Of a stretch of 64,000 bases of DNA, positions 33,900-42,646 are shown piece after piece; positions within the stretch are counted from its first letter, which is position 1; each line of letters starts with the position of its first letter. The notes beneath the pieces were generated by a model that saw nothing but the letters and a program-made list of their open reading frames with translations, was not told the origin of the DNA and did no database searches. The translations under genes were made by a program, and so were the position numbers. Source of the DNA: Aliisedimentitalea scapharcae. GTDB taxonomy: Bacteria > Pseudomonadota > Alphaproteobacteria > Rhodobacterales > Rhodobacteraceae. The stretch is taken from the NCBI RefSeq assembly GCF_045277565.1, contig NZ_CP123584.1, positions 3,348,001-3,412,000 of the forward strand. Direction: 5' to 3'.

Positions 33900-35315
33900 A
33901 TGGCCCGGGGACGCATCAGAACCGCATTAGGAACAGGCACCCTGGCGGTGCTTGTCGGCTGGGCGGCGCTTGCTGCACCACAGGCTACGCCTGTGGTGGA
34001 ACGCGTCACACTCAGCCCCGCGGAATTGCGCGAGGCAGCCACTGGCGCGCTAAAGGCTGGCCATCCCGAAATCGCCTATCGGTATTCGGACGCGTTGGTC
34101 AAACGCGACGCCACCGATCGCACTGCCCTGTTGATCCGGGCCCGCGCAGCGCGCGACCTGGGTCAGTATGACAACGCCAAACAATCGGCCAAGGCAGCCT
34201 GGAAGCAGGCGGAAACACCAGAAGACAAATTCTCGACGTCGATGATCATGGCCCAGACACTGTCATCGGCTGGCCAACGGACAATGGCGCAATTGTGGTT
34301 GCGCCGCGCCGCGCAACACGCCCCGACCGAGGCGCTGGAAAACCGGGCAATCCGCGATTTCCGCTATGTCCGTTCCCGCAATCCGTGGAACACGCAATTT
34401 TCCTTTGCCATTACGCCGGATTCAAACGTCAACAACGGGACGTCGGAAAAATACCTGAGCGACGATCCCGACGACTTTATTGGATCCCAGACGGAATTCA
34501 GCGCCAATTCGCGCCCCATTCCCGGGATGGAAATCGCCTTGGGTGCCAGTACACGGTATCGGTTTCGCGAAACCGAAACACATGCAAATGATCTGACGTT
34601 TTCGACCCGGTTCCAGCACTATGTCATTTCCTCCAGCGACAAACGCCGGTTGCGCACGGTCGAAGGCAATGACTACGACTTTGGGTATTATGAATTCGGC
34701 TACGCGCATCGCGGCAAGAACCGCGAAGGACGGGGGGAATATCGCCTGTTCACGACGGTCGGGCAGAACTGGTATGGCGGCGAGGAATACTCCCGCTATG
34801 TCGATCTGGCCGGTGGGCAGACCTTTTACCTGGAGAACTATAGATCCATTCGGGTCAACCTGTCCGCGCGGCGTACCTTTGGTGTGACCCGCAGCGATCT
34901 GGACGAAGTCAACGCCAGCGTCTCCTATCGGTTTCCCATCGGAACCTCGGGCATCCTGTCAACCAGCCTGAATGCCTCGATTGGTGAGTCGCCAAACAAT
35001 GCCGGCGACAGCTATGAAGCGATCGGGGCGCGGGCCTGGTATAGGCTGACAAAACCGGTTCTGGGCGCACGGGCATCGTTTTCGGTTTCGGCCCGCAGCA
35101 AGGTACATGATGACTACGTGCATGGGGTGCTGATCCGACAGGTTGGGCGCGAAGACATGCAGTATACTGCCGACTTCCTCCTGGTCTTTGACCAAATTGA
35201 TTACTACGGATTCAATCCGACAATGCGGGTGTCTGCCTCGCGCACCGACAGCAATGTGACGCGCCTACAGGCCGAACGGTTCGGTATCAACTTTGGCATT
35301 CAATCCGCATTCTGA
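33900..35315 (+). CDS. Surface lipoprotein assembly modifier (Slam)-like outer-membrane protein
   Basis: 471 residues, close to Neisseria Slam1. Order: signal peptide (residues 1-26, GTLAVLVGWAALAA), a helical TPR-like domain (about 38-145, with paired helices such as GHPEIAYRYSDALVKRD and DRTALLIRARAARDLGQY), then a beta-barrel from about residue 161. The barrel starts NPWNTQFSFAITPDSNVNNG; the PDSN(V/I)NN motif is a hallmark of the DUF560/Slam family. It ends in an aromatic residue (IQSAF), as expected of a BAM-assembled barrel. Slam proteins help lipoproteins across the outer membrane. The adjacent TbpB-like lipoprotein is the natural client, and the two are surely one operon. Confidence 0.8.
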   Translation: MARGRIRTALGTGTLAVLVGWAALAAPQATPVVERVTLSPAELREAATGALKAGHPEIAYRYSDALVKRDATDRTALLIRARAARDLGQYDNAKQSAKAAWKQAETPEDKFSTSMIMAQTLSSAGQRTMAQLWLRRAAQHAPTEALENRAIRDFRYVRSRNPWNTQFSFAITPDSNVNNGTSEKYLSDDPDDFIGSQTEFSANSRPIPGMEIALGASTRYRFRETETHANDLTFSTRFQHYVISSSDKRRLRTVEGNDYDFGYYEFGYAHRGKNREGRGEYRLFTTVGQNWYGGEEYSRYVDLAGGQTFYLENYRSIRVNLSARRTFGVTRSDLDEVNASVSYRFPIGTSGILSTSLNASIGESPNNAGDSYEAIGARAWYRLTKPVLGARASFSVSARSKVHDDYVHGVLIRQVGREDMQYTADFLLVFDQIDYYGFNPTMRVSASRTDSNVTRLQAERFGINFGIQSAF

Positions 35316-35399
35316 TCCGCTTTGAGCGCCTGGACCTCTCGACAATCCCTGCCACCGCCCTAAGCTGCCCGGGAACATGACCCGCGCAAGGAAACAATT

Positions 35400-35828
35400 A
35401 TGGCTTTGACCTATCTGCACACCATGGTCCGGGTAAAGGACCTGGACGAAAGCATGAAATTCTTCGGCCTGTTGGGGCTGGAGGAAACCCGTCGTTGGGA
35501 AAACGAACAGGGACGGTTCACGCTGGTTTTCATGGCCCCTCCCGGTCAGCCCGAGGCCCCGGTCGAGTTGACCTATAATTGGGATGGCGATGACGGTCTG
35601 CCCAGCGACGGACGCCATTTCGGGCATCTGGCCTATGGGGTCGATGACATTTATGCCGTCTGCGCCCATCTGCAGGCCAATGGTGTGACAATCAATCGCC
35701 CGCCCCGTGACGGTCGCATGGCCTTTGTGCGCTCGCCAGATAATATTTCGGTCGAATTGTTGCAAAACGGCGATGCGCTGGCTCCCGCTGAACCCTGGAC
35801 CAGCATGGACAGCACCGGTCACTGGTAA
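35400..35828 (+). CDS. gloA: Lactoylglutathione lyase (glyoxalase I), VOC family
   Basis: 142 residues with the two beta-alpha-beta-beta-beta modules of the VOC fold. Metal ligands of glyoxalase I are in place: His7 (LHTMVRV), Glu in PVELTYNWD, His in GHLAYGVDD and Glu in ISVELLQ. The enzyme turns the methylglyoxal-glutathione adduct into lactoylglutathione. Ribosome site AAGGAAAC. It is a single gene followed by a strange tandem repeat. Confidence 0.93.
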   Translation: MALTYLHTMVRVKDLDESMKFFGLLGLEETRRWENEQGRFTLVFMAPPGQPEAPVELTYNWDGDDGLPSDGRHFGHLAYGVDDIYAVCAHLQANGVTINRPPRDGRMAFVRSPDNISVELLQNGDALAPAEPWTSMDSTGHW

Positions 35829-35858
35829 TCCAGCCAGGCCAGGGAGCAAATTGCAGTC

Positions 35859-35975
35859 CAATTACCGGGCCAAATTACGGGCCGAACTGCGGGCCACTCC
35901 AAATATCGGGCCAAAAACCGGGCCAAATATCGGGTCCAAATACCGGGTTCAGGTTTCCGGTCCTGATATCTGACC
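35859..35975. repeat. Degenerate 12-13 bp tandem array
   Basis: Eight CGGG(T)-centred units of the form (A)AATAYCGGGCC begin at 35866, 35878, 35890, 35907, 35919, 35931, 35944 and 35958, so the steps are 12, 12, 17, 12, 12, 13 and 14 bp. It starts 30 bp after gloA. The period is too short for CRISPR. Short frames across it would encode four-residue repeats, but no start or ribosome site is present. Confidence 0.6.
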
Positions 35976-35982
35976 CGGAATT

Positions 35983-36012
35983 CGCTCTTCCACCCGCACC
36001 GGTGGGAGAGCG
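35983..36012. terminator. Hairpin after the tandem array
   Basis: CGCTCTTCCACC-CGCACC-GGTGGGAGAGCG, twelve pairs including one G-T, without a T tract. A smaller CCCGG-TTCG-CCGGG hairpin follows at 36026-36039. From 36040 to 36334 I see nothing that I can name. Confidence 0.5.
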
Positions 36013-36334
36013 CGCCAGACAGTCACCCGGTTCGCCGGGCCTGGACTTTAGACACGATCTGCAACGACACATCGCAGAGCCCCCAGCACATGTTTATGGC
36101 GGACCGCCAGACAGCCCGCTTCAAATTCGTACACATTTTGACAGTTTGTTTCCCTGGGCCCACAACCGGTCACTTCTGCAACCGTCTTCCCGACCATATC
36201 CCTTCGGTGACGAAGAGTACCCTTGTCGGTTTGTCGACCAAACCGCCCGTTCACGCATCGGGCCGGCTCAAACTAAAAGCGCGCCTGACAGGCTGCTTTC
36301 ACACGTTGCCCCATCCCATGGGACATCCGCAAGT

Positions 36335-36832
36335 TCAGTAGATGTACCGGATCTGATCGGTCCAATAGCGCTCCATCCGCTTCAGCGCGCCGGTGATTTC
36401 CTCGATTCCTTCGTGGGTCACAACACCGCGATTCACCAGACCTTCGGCATGACGGCTGAACAGCCCCTGCACCACATCGCGGATATCCCGGCCCTTTTGC
36501 GTCAGACGCACGCGCACCGACCGGCGGTCGATCTCACAGCGCTGATGGTGCATGTACCCCATCTCGACCAGCTTCTTGAGGTTGTAGCTGACGTTGCTGC
36601 CCTGATAATACCCACGGCTTTTCAATTCGCCTGCCGTCACTTCATTGTCGCCGATGTTGAACAGCAAAAGGGCCTGAACGGCGTTGATTTCCAACACGCC
36701 TACCCTTTCGAATTCGTCCTTGATCACATCCAGCAACAATCGGTGCAACCGTTCCACCAGCGCAAGCGATTCCAGATAGCCAGACATAAAGTCCTTGGCG
36801 GACTTCTGGCCAATAGGCAATTCCATACTCAT
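36335..36832 (-). CDS. MarR family transcriptional regulator
   Basis: 165 residues. Winged helix-turn-helix in the middle: VGVLEINAVQALLLFNIGD, ELKSRGYYQGSNVSYNLKKL (recognition helix) and the wing CEIDRRSVRVRLTQKG, flanked by dimerisation helices. This longer MarR type, with the YYQGSNVSYNL recognition helix, is well conserved in alphaproteobacteria; the regulators PetP and LdtR come to mind, but I cannot place it with certainty. Ribosome site GGAGAG. Stands alone. Confidence 0.87.
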   Translation of the reverse strand: MSMELPIGQKSAKDFMSGYLESLALVERLHRLLLDVIKDEFERVGVLEINAVQALLLFNIGDNEVTAGELKSRGYYQGSNVSYNLKKLVEMGYMHHQRCEIDRRSVRVRLTQKGRDIRDVVQGLFSRHAEGLVNRGVVTHEGIEEITGALKRMERYWTDQIRYIY

Positions 36833-36909
36833 GTTGTTTCTCTCCGACTCGAATTTCCGAGACCGAGAGTGCAGAAAAAACCCGAATAATCAGTTAAGCG
36901 AATTTTTCT

Positions 36910-37167
36910 CTATTTTTGAAAGGTTTGCGATATATCGCGGATCATGTTCGCGTATGGTTCTGGTGCGGCGACCTGCCCGGTCACCCATTGGTACAGATCC
37001 TGGTCGTTTTCGTGCAGCAGCGCGTCATACAAATCCAGCTCCGCCGCAGACATCTGCGGCAGTGTCCGGTCCGCATACGCAGTGAGGATCAAGTCCATTT
37101 CCTTGATCCCCCGCCGCATCGAGCGCATTTTCAGGCGCTTGATGCGATGTTCAGGTGTTTCGCTCAT
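36910..37167 (-). CDS. sdhE: Succinate dehydrogenase assembly factor SdhE
   Basis: 85 residues. The family signature RGxxExD is present in RRGIKEMDLILTAYAD. SdhE helps attach FAD covalently to the SdhA subunit of succinate dehydrogenase and of fumarate reductase. Its start overlaps the stop of the XRE-type regulator gene (ATGA at 37164-37167), so the two are co-translated. The sdh genes themselves are not in this window. Confidence 0.93.
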   Translation of the reverse strand: MSETPEHRIKRLKMRSMRRGIKEMDLILTAYADRTLPQMSAAELDLYDALLHENDQDLYQWVTGQVAAPEPYANMIRDISQTFQK

Positions 37168-37559
37168 TGGGCGCCGCTCTCGATCAGCTTGCGCAGTTTC
37201 TTCTCCAGCAATGCCGCACGTTCAGCCTGCTGGCGCATGGTTTCACGCATGCTGCGCAATTCCTTCAGGACTTCGGAAAAATCCTGCGGCGCATCGGCTT
37301 CGGCCGGGACCAGCATGTCGTCGCCTTCGCCGGTCAACAGCCACCGCATCGAAACATTCAACAGCCCCGACAGCATCGACAGCTTGTTGGCACGCGGTTC
37401 GGAGAGATCCTGTTCCCACCCAATAACCGTGGCCTTTTTGACGCCCAAACGCCGCGCCATCTGGGCCTGGGTCATATCCGCAGCTTCGCGCGCCGCAGCG
37501 ACCCGGTCTCCGAATGTCGCCATATCGGGGCCATACCAGTCAATCACATCTTCGCTCAT
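37164..37559 (-). CDS. XRE-type helix-turn-helix protein with C-terminal coiled coil
   Basis: 131 residues. The helix-turn-helix is FGDRVAAAREAADMTQAQMA followed by RRLGVKKATVIGWEQDLSEP (about residues 16-70). A C-terminal helical tail (EVLKELRSMRETMRQQAERAALLEKKLRKL) is likely a coiled coil. Start at 37559 follows AAGGAG; the longer frame adds unlikely sequence. It is coupled to sdhE and divergent from an aminotransferase gene, with a tandem decamer in the gap that could be its operator. Confidence 0.85.
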   Translation of the reverse strand: MSEDVIDWYGPDMATFGDRVAAAREAADMTQAQMARRLGVKKATVIGWEQDLSEPRANKLSMLSGLLNVSMRWLLTGEGDDMLVPAEADAPQDFSEVLKELRSMRETMRQQAERAALLEKKLRKLIESGAQ

Positions 37560-37585
37560 GTCTTCGGATCTCCTTGAGGGGGGCA

Positions 37586-37605
37586 ATCGCGCTTGATCGC
37601 GCTTG
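37586..37605. promoter_or_regulatory. Tandem decamer in the XRE/aminotransferase gap
   Basis: ATCGCGCTTG occurs twice in a row, head to tail, 27 bp upstream of the XRE-type gene. A 10-bp step places both copies on one helix face, as for an operator; this is inference. Confidence 0.35.
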
Positions 37606-37654
37606 GGCCGCACCCTATGACAGTCGGGCCGAACTTACAAACCCGAGGCCCGAA

Positions 37655-38857
37655 ATGCCATTCCTGTCCGACACCCTGTCCCGCGTCAAACCGTCTCCCA
37701 CCATTGCGATGACGACCAAAGCCCAGGAATTGCGCGCCTTGGGCCGTGATGTGATCGGGCTCAGCGCGGGAGAGCCGGATTTCGACACGCCCCAAAACAT
37801 CAAGGACGCCGCCGTCGCCGCCATCGCAGCGGGCAAGACCAAATACACGGCCCCCGACGGCATGCCCGAGCTGAAACAGGCGGTCTGTGCCAAGATGAAG
37901 CGGGATCACGGGCTGACCTATGAACCGGCCCAGGTGTCCATCGGCACCGGCGGAAAACAGACGCTGTACAATGCCCTGATGGCCTCGGTGAACCCCGGAG
38001 ACGAGGTTCTGATCCCTGCCCCCTATTGGGTCAGCTACCCGGACATGGTGCTGCTGGCCGGTGGCACACCAGTGGTGGTCGAAACCCAGATCGAACAGAG
38101 CTTCAAGCTGACAGCCGAGCAGCTCGAGGCGGCGATCACCCCAAAAACCAAATGGTTCATTTTCAATTCTCCCAGCAACCCCACCGGCGCGGGCTATTCC
38201 TGGGATGAGTTGAAGGCCCTGACCGATGTGTTGATGCGTCACCCCCATGTCTGGGTGATGAGCGATGACATGTATGAACACCTGGCCTATGACGGGTTCG
38301 AATTCTGCACCCCGGCCCAGGTCGAACCCGGCCTCTATGACCGCACATTGACCTGCAATGGCGTGTCCAAAGCCTATGCCATGACCGGCTGGCGCATCGG
38401 CTATGCCGCAGGTCCGGTCGCATTGATCGCTGCCATGCGCAAGGTCCAGTCGCAATCGACCTCGAACCCCTGTTCGATCAGCCAATGGGCCGCGGTCGAG
38501 GCCCTGAACGGCACCCAGGACTTTCTGGCCCCCAATGCCGAGATCTTCAAACGCCGACGTGATCTGGTGGTCTCCATGTTGAACCAGATCGACGGTTTGA
38601 CCTGCCCGACCCCGGAAGGCGCGTTTTATGTCTATCCGTCGATCGCCGGGCTGATCGGCAAGACCACCCCAACCGGAACGGTGATCGACAGCGACGAAAC
38701 CTTTGCGCTGGCGTTGCTCCAAGAGGCTGATGTCGCGGTCGTCTTTGGCGCGGCCTTCGGGCTTTCCCCGAACTTCCGGGTCAGCTACGCTACGTCTGAC
38801 GAGGCTCTGCAAAAGGCCTGTACGCGCATCCAAAATTTCTGCGCGTCGCTGACTTGA
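37655..38857 (+). CDS. PLP-dependent aspartate aminotransferase (class I, Ib-type)
   Basis: 400 residues. Fold type I aminotransferase: IGLSAGEPDFDTP, NSPSNPTGAGYS (cofactor-ring Asn), SDDMYEHLAYDG (Asp and Tyr contacts), the lysine that binds pyridoxal phosphate in NGVSKAYAMTGWRIGYAAGP, and the C-terminal Arg in NFRVSYA. Length and motifs match the alphaproteobacterial/thermus-type aspartate transaminase, which may also use prephenate or other acids. The start at 37655 follows CGAGG. A hypothetical gene follows after 12 bp, probably in one transcript. Confidence 0.92.
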   Translation: MPFLSDTLSRVKPSPTIAMTTKAQELRALGRDVIGLSAGEPDFDTPQNIKDAAVAAIAAGKTKYTAPDGMPELKQAVCAKMKRDHGLTYEPAQVSIGTGGKQTLYNALMASVNPGDEVLIPAPYWVSYPDMVLLAGGTPVVVETQIEQSFKLTAEQLEAAITPKTKWFIFNSPSNPTGAGYSWDELKALTDVLMRHPHVWVMSDDMYEHLAYDGFEFCTPAQVEPGLYDRTLTCNGVSKAYAMTGWRIGYAAGPVALIAAMRKVQSQSTSNPCSISQWAAVEALNGTQDFLAPNAEIFKRRRDLVVSMLNQIDGLTCPTPEGAFYVYPSIAGLIGKTTPTGTVIDSDETFALALLQEADVAVVFGAAFGLSPNFRVSYATSDEALQKACTRIQNFCASLT

Positions 38858-38869
38858 GAAGGGAACGAC

Positions 38870-39283
38870 ATGGGCGCCGAGCTGCCGGACTATTACTTTC
38901 GGGTACGTGAAAACGGCGCCTTTGTGTTCCGCGTCGATACCGAAAACCGGCAGCGGCGGATTGAAATGGATCAGATCGCCGTTGTGAATATCCGCAATGG
39001 CGACATCAAACCCCATGGTGATCGCAAGCTGTCAGACCAGGATCTTCACGAGATCAAAACCTGGATGACGGATCGCATGGCGCTGTTGGCTGACCGCGAC
39101 ATCGACGACATTCACCGTGCCGTCGATTATTTGAACCTGACCACCCACTGGGCCCAGACCAAGGCCCAGGACGCGCAGCTGGAACAGGTGACCGACGATC
39201 TGTTGCTGGCAATGCATGACCTGCGCACCGTGCTGGTGCGCAAAAAGGCCGACCGGCTGATCAAGGCCTCCAAGGCGAAATAA
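38870..39283 (+). CDS. Conserved hypothetical protein
   Basis: 137 residues, soluble, highly charged and largely helical after a short beta-like start (YYFRVRENGAFVFRVDTENR). No signal peptide, no membrane segment and no motif that I recognise. It has a good ribosome site (AAGGGAACGAC) and lies 12 bp after the aminotransferase gene, so it is likely translated from that transcript. Codon use is like that of its neighbours, so it is probably a genuine gene of the lineage. Confidence 0.75.
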   Translation: MGAELPDYYFRVRENGAFVFRVDTENRQRRIEMDQIAVVNIRNGDIKPHGDRKLSDQDLHEIKTWMTDRMALLADRDIDDIHRAVDYLNLTTHWAQTKAQDAQLEQVTDDLLLAMHDLRTVLVRKKADRLIKASKAK

Positions 39284-39368
39284 CCCGGACGCACCACCAT
39301 TCACCACCCTGCCAGCGCGCCTGTGGCAGCGCGACCGCTGCCTTCTGGCGATGGTGCACCGCAGCCGT

Positions 39369-40736
39369 TCAAATGCGCCTGACTGCGCCGCGCCAGAACC
39401 GCCACATCAGCAAAACCGCGGCACAGCCCAGCCCCGTCACCAGACCGACCCAGACGCCAACGCCGCCATAGCCCAACACGAACCCAAAGACATAAGAACA
39501 TGGAATCCCCAGCCCCCAATAGCTGAGCGCTGCGATCAGCATGGGCGCGGCCGTGTCCTGAACGCCCCGCAACACGCCCAGCGCGATGGCCTGCAATCCG
39601 TCGACCATCTGGAACATGGCTGCCATCACCAGCAACCCGACGCCAATGGCCAGGATCTGCGGCTTTTGCGGGTCGTCTTCGGCCAGGAACAGCGACATCA
39701 GCTGCTCGGGGATCAGCAGAAAGGCCGCGATGGCCACCAGCGACATGGCCAGCGACATGACTGTTGCCACCTTGGCACCACGGGCCAGATGCTCCGGGTC
39801 CTTGCGCCCCAAAGCATTGCCTGCCCGGATCGTTGACGCATTCGACAGCCCCAGATGCACCATGAATGTCAGTCCGGCCAATGACACTGCGATCCCATGC
39901 GCCGCCAGCGGCGCGGTGCCCAGCCATCCCATCATCATGGCCGAAGCCGCAAACAGGCTGGTTTCGCTCAGATTGGTCAACCCGATCGGCAACCCCAGCC
40001 GCAGCACTCTGGAAAACACCTCGGGGTCGGGCCGCCAGAAATTTTTCAGCAGCTCATGTTCCGGCAGCACCCACAACGCATAGGCCAGCACTGCGATCAG
40101 TGACACCAGCTGCGTGACCACCGACGCGATGGCCGCCCCGGCCAACCCCATTTCCGGCGCACCCCAGTTGCCAAAGATCAGCATATAGTTGACCACCGCA
40201 TTCACCGCTGCGGCCAACAGGGTAATCCACAGCACGATCTGGGTGCGTTCCAATGCGGCCAGATAAGACTTCAACGCCATCACCAGCAACGCCGGAAACA
40301 GCCCCCAGCCCGCAATGCGCAGGTATTGCGCGGCCAGTACCGCGGTTTGCTCTTTCTGCCCCAGAGCCAGCAGGACAGGTTCCGACCACCACAACAGCGG
40401 CATCGCCAGCACGGAATATATCAGCGACAGCCACAGCCCCATGCGCGTGGTCCGGCGGATCTGTTGGTCCTCGCCCGCACCGGCAGCGGCCGCCACCAGC
40501 GGCATCACCGCAAAGGCAAACCCCGATCCCAGCAGAAACAGGGAAAAGAAATAGCTGCCCGCCAACGTGATGGCGGCCAGCGCTTCGGCCCCGTACCACC
40601 CCAACATGATGGTATCGGTCAGCCCGATGGCAAATTGGGCCACATGGCCACCCACCAACGGCAACCCCAGAATGGTAATTGCCCGGGCGTGACCGGAAAA
40701 AGTCATCGGTGAAATTGGCTGCGACAAATTGTTCAT
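39369..40736 (-). CDS. MATE family multidrug efflux transporter
   Basis: 455 residues with twelve hydrophobic segments in two halves, the MATE layout. Motifs: LGLPLVGGHVAQFAIGLTDT at the first helix, LGLPIGLTNLSETSLFAAS in the mirrored seventh helix, and GVLRGVQDTAAPMLIA. It closely resembles the NorM branch, which exports cationic compounds against Na+ or H+. I place the start at 40736, just before the first helix; the frame extends 23 codons upstream but that stretch is not family-like. Stands alone, divergent from the DUF2461 gene. Confidence 0.92.
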   Translation of the reverse strand: MNNLSQPISPMTFSGHARAITILGLPLVGGHVAQFAIGLTDTIMLGWYGAEALAAITLAGSYFFSLFLLGSGFAFAVMPLVAAAAGAGEDQQIRRTTRMGLWLSLIYSVLAMPLLWWSEPVLLALGQKEQTAVLAAQYLRIAGWGLFPALLVMALKSYLAALERTQIVLWITLLAAAVNAVVNYMLIFGNWGAPEMGLAGAAIASVVTQLVSLIAVLAYALWVLPEHELLKNFWRPDPEVFSRVLRLGLPIGLTNLSETSLFAASAMMMGWLGTAPLAAHGIAVSLAGLTFMVHLGLSNASTIRAGNALGRKDPEHLARGAKVATVMSLAMSLVAIAAFLLIPEQLMSLFLAEDDPQKPQILAIGVGLLVMAAMFQMVDGLQAIALGVLRGVQDTAAPMLIAALSYWGLGIPCSYVFGFVLGYGGVGVWVGLVTGLGCAAVLLMWRFWRGAVRRI

Positions 40737-40835
40737 ATCCCAGCCATAGGAGCCCCTGCGCGCCGGGGCAAGAGGCGACATCACCTGGGCGTCGGCCAGT
40801 TTCATGTTAGGCTGACTTCAACAAGGGAGATTTCC

Positions 40836-41477
40836 ATGACCGACAGCTTTGCCGCGCTGATCCCCGATGCCCGTTGTTTCCTGAACGACTTGAGCCAGAC
40901 CAACACCCGCGCATGGTTCACGACGCACAAGGCCCGGTATGACGGCACCCTGAAACGCCCCGCGATCCTGTTGCTGGATCACCTGTCTGCCCAATTGGCG
41001 CGCAAGACCGCTCTGCCAATTCGGACCAAATTGTTCCGCCCCCATCGCGACGTGCGATTTTCCAAGGACAAGACCCCCTATACCACCCATCTGCACATGC
41101 TATGGCAGGTCGGATCGGCCGGATTGTTTTTTGGAATTGCGCCAGAATATGTCCGGCTGGGCGGCGGGGTCATGGCAATGGACAAGGACCAGCTGACACG
41201 CTGGCGCGACGCGATGGCCAATGACCGCAAGGGGGCGGGCTTCCGACAGCTGTGTGCCCCGCTCGCAGATCAGGGCTTTTCCGTCGACCACCCCGAACTC
41301 AAACGCGTCCCCGCGCCTTTCCCAAAAGATCACCCGCGCGAAAATCTGCTCAGGCGCAAATCCATGACCTTCTGGCGCGACATGCCCGCTCAGGAGTGGC
41401 CCCTGCCCAGCGCTGCGCTGGACAGGGGCTTTGATCAGCTGTTGCCAATGGTGGAGCGGCTCAACCTGCTCCTCTGA
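40836..41477 (+). CDS. DUF2461 family protein
   Basis: 213 residues. The DUF2461/TIGR02453 pattern is clear: FLNDLSQTNTRAWFTTHKARY near the start, FRPHRDVRFSKDKTPYTTHL in the middle and GGGVMAMDKDQLTRWRDAM after it. The function of the family is unknown; fold relatives are linked to nucleic-acid or general housekeeping roles, but nothing is proven. Ribosome site AAGGGAGA. The downstream gene is convergent at 12 bp. Confidence 0.88.
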   Translation: MTDSFAALIPDARCFLNDLSQTNTRAWFTTHKARYDGTLKRPAILLLDHLSAQLARKTALPIRTKLFRPHRDVRFSKDKTPYTTHLHMLWQVGSAGLFFGIAPEYVRLGGGVMAMDKDQLTRWRDAMANDRKGAGFRQLCAPLADQGFSVDHPELKRVPAPFPKDHPRENLLRRKSMTFWRDMPAQEWPLPSAALDRGFDQLLPMVERLNLLL

Positions 41478-41489
41478 GCAGGCGTGCCC

Positions 41490-42455
41490 TCAGGCTTTGC
41501 GCGTGCTGGGGTGCAGCGCGGTGCCCAGAATATGGTCGGCCCGATGGATGACGTGATGGGCCTGCCCCACGATCAACGGATCAGGCGCACAGGCAATTTT
41601 GTGATCCTTGTCGGGATATTCCAACGCTGACAGGAAATGACGCATACAGTTCAGACGGGCGCGCTTCTTGTCGTTGGATTTGATCACCGTCCAGGGCGCA
41701 TCAGCGGTATCCGTATAAAAGAACATCGCTTCCTTGGCTTCGGTGTAATCATCCCATTTGTCGAGACTGGCCTTGTCGATTGGCGACAGCTTCCATTGTT
41801 TCAACGGGTCGGTTTCGCGGCTTTTGAAACGGCGCAGCTGTTCCTCGCGTGTCACCGAGAACCAGTATTTGAAAAGCTGCACTCCAGAGCGCACCAGCAT
41901 CCGCTCCAGATCCGGGGTCTGACGCATGAATTCCAGATATTCACCCGGTTCGCAGAACCCCATGACCCGTTCGACGCCTGCTCGGTTGTACCAGGACCGG
42001 TCATACAGCACGATTTCGCCACTGGTGGGCAGATGGTCAATATAACGCTGGAAATACCACTGGCCGCGCTCTTCGTCGGTCGGTTTGTTCAGTGCGACGA
42101 CACGGGCATGACGCGGGTTCAGGTGCTCGGTAAACCGTTTGATGGTCCCCCCCTTGCCGGCTGCATCCCGCCCTTCGAACAGCATCACGAATTTCTGTCC
42201 GGTTTCCAATGCCCAATGCTGAACCTTTAGCAGTTCGGCCTGCAGTTCCGCCTTCTCGGCCTCATAGACGCGACGGGCCATTTTGCGGCTATAGGGGTAT
42301 TCCCCGGTCTCGAACGCCTGGCGAATTTGATCTGCGCGCCCTGTCACCGCAGGGGCGTCCGGCTGCGTTTCGCTCACCCCGTCACCCGGTTGTTCCAAGG
42401 TCTCTGTTGCCCCATTTTCCAGAGCTTGGGCAAGGTTGGCAGTCGCATTCGTCAT
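41490..42455 (-). CDS. ppk2: Polyphosphate kinase 2
   Basis: 321 residues. P-loop kinase fold: Walker A in LFEGRDAAGKGGTIKRFTEH, lid and Walker B region in EIVLYDRSWYNRAGVERVMG, and the C-terminal FYTDTADAPWTVIKSNDKKRAR. A single PPK2 domain with an N-terminal extension is the usual class I layout; such enzymes phosphorylate nucleoside diphosphates from polyphosphate. I take ATG 42455, which follows CAGGAGATTAAT, over the frame start at 42485. It stands alone between convergent and divergent neighbours. Confidence 0.94.
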   Translation of the reverse strand: MTNATANLAQALENGATETLEQPGDGVSETQPDAPAVTGRADQIRQAFETGEYPYSRKMARRVYEAEKAELQAELLKVQHWALETGQKFVMLFEGRDAAGKGGTIKRFTEHLNPRHARVVALNKPTDEERGQWYFQRYIDHLPTSGEIVLYDRSWYNRAGVERVMGFCEPGEYLEFMRQTPDLERMLVRSGVQLFKYWFSVTREEQLRRFKSRETDPLKQWKLSPIDKASLDKWDDYTEAKEAMFFYTDTADAPWTVIKSNDKKRARLNCMRHFLSALEYPDKDHKIACAPDPLIVGQAHHVIHRADHILGTALHPSTRKA

Positions 42456-42646
42456 ATTAATCTCCTGAATATCACTGTTTGGCACCCGTCTAGCAGGCGG
42501 CCCGAAATGGCGCGCTGATCTGTGTCAAACAAATTGCCAAAACCGGCATATGTTTTACCTTGTGGGTGGTCTGTGCCCGCCGTGGTGACGTCACGAAACC
42601 GACACCGCAGATTGATCCCGACAGTCACACCGCGCATCGTGGGGCC

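Noticed and set aside
35859..35975. Possible CRISPR array.
   Set aside because: Units are 12-13 bp and degenerate, with no spacers of 25-40 bp, and no cas genes are present.
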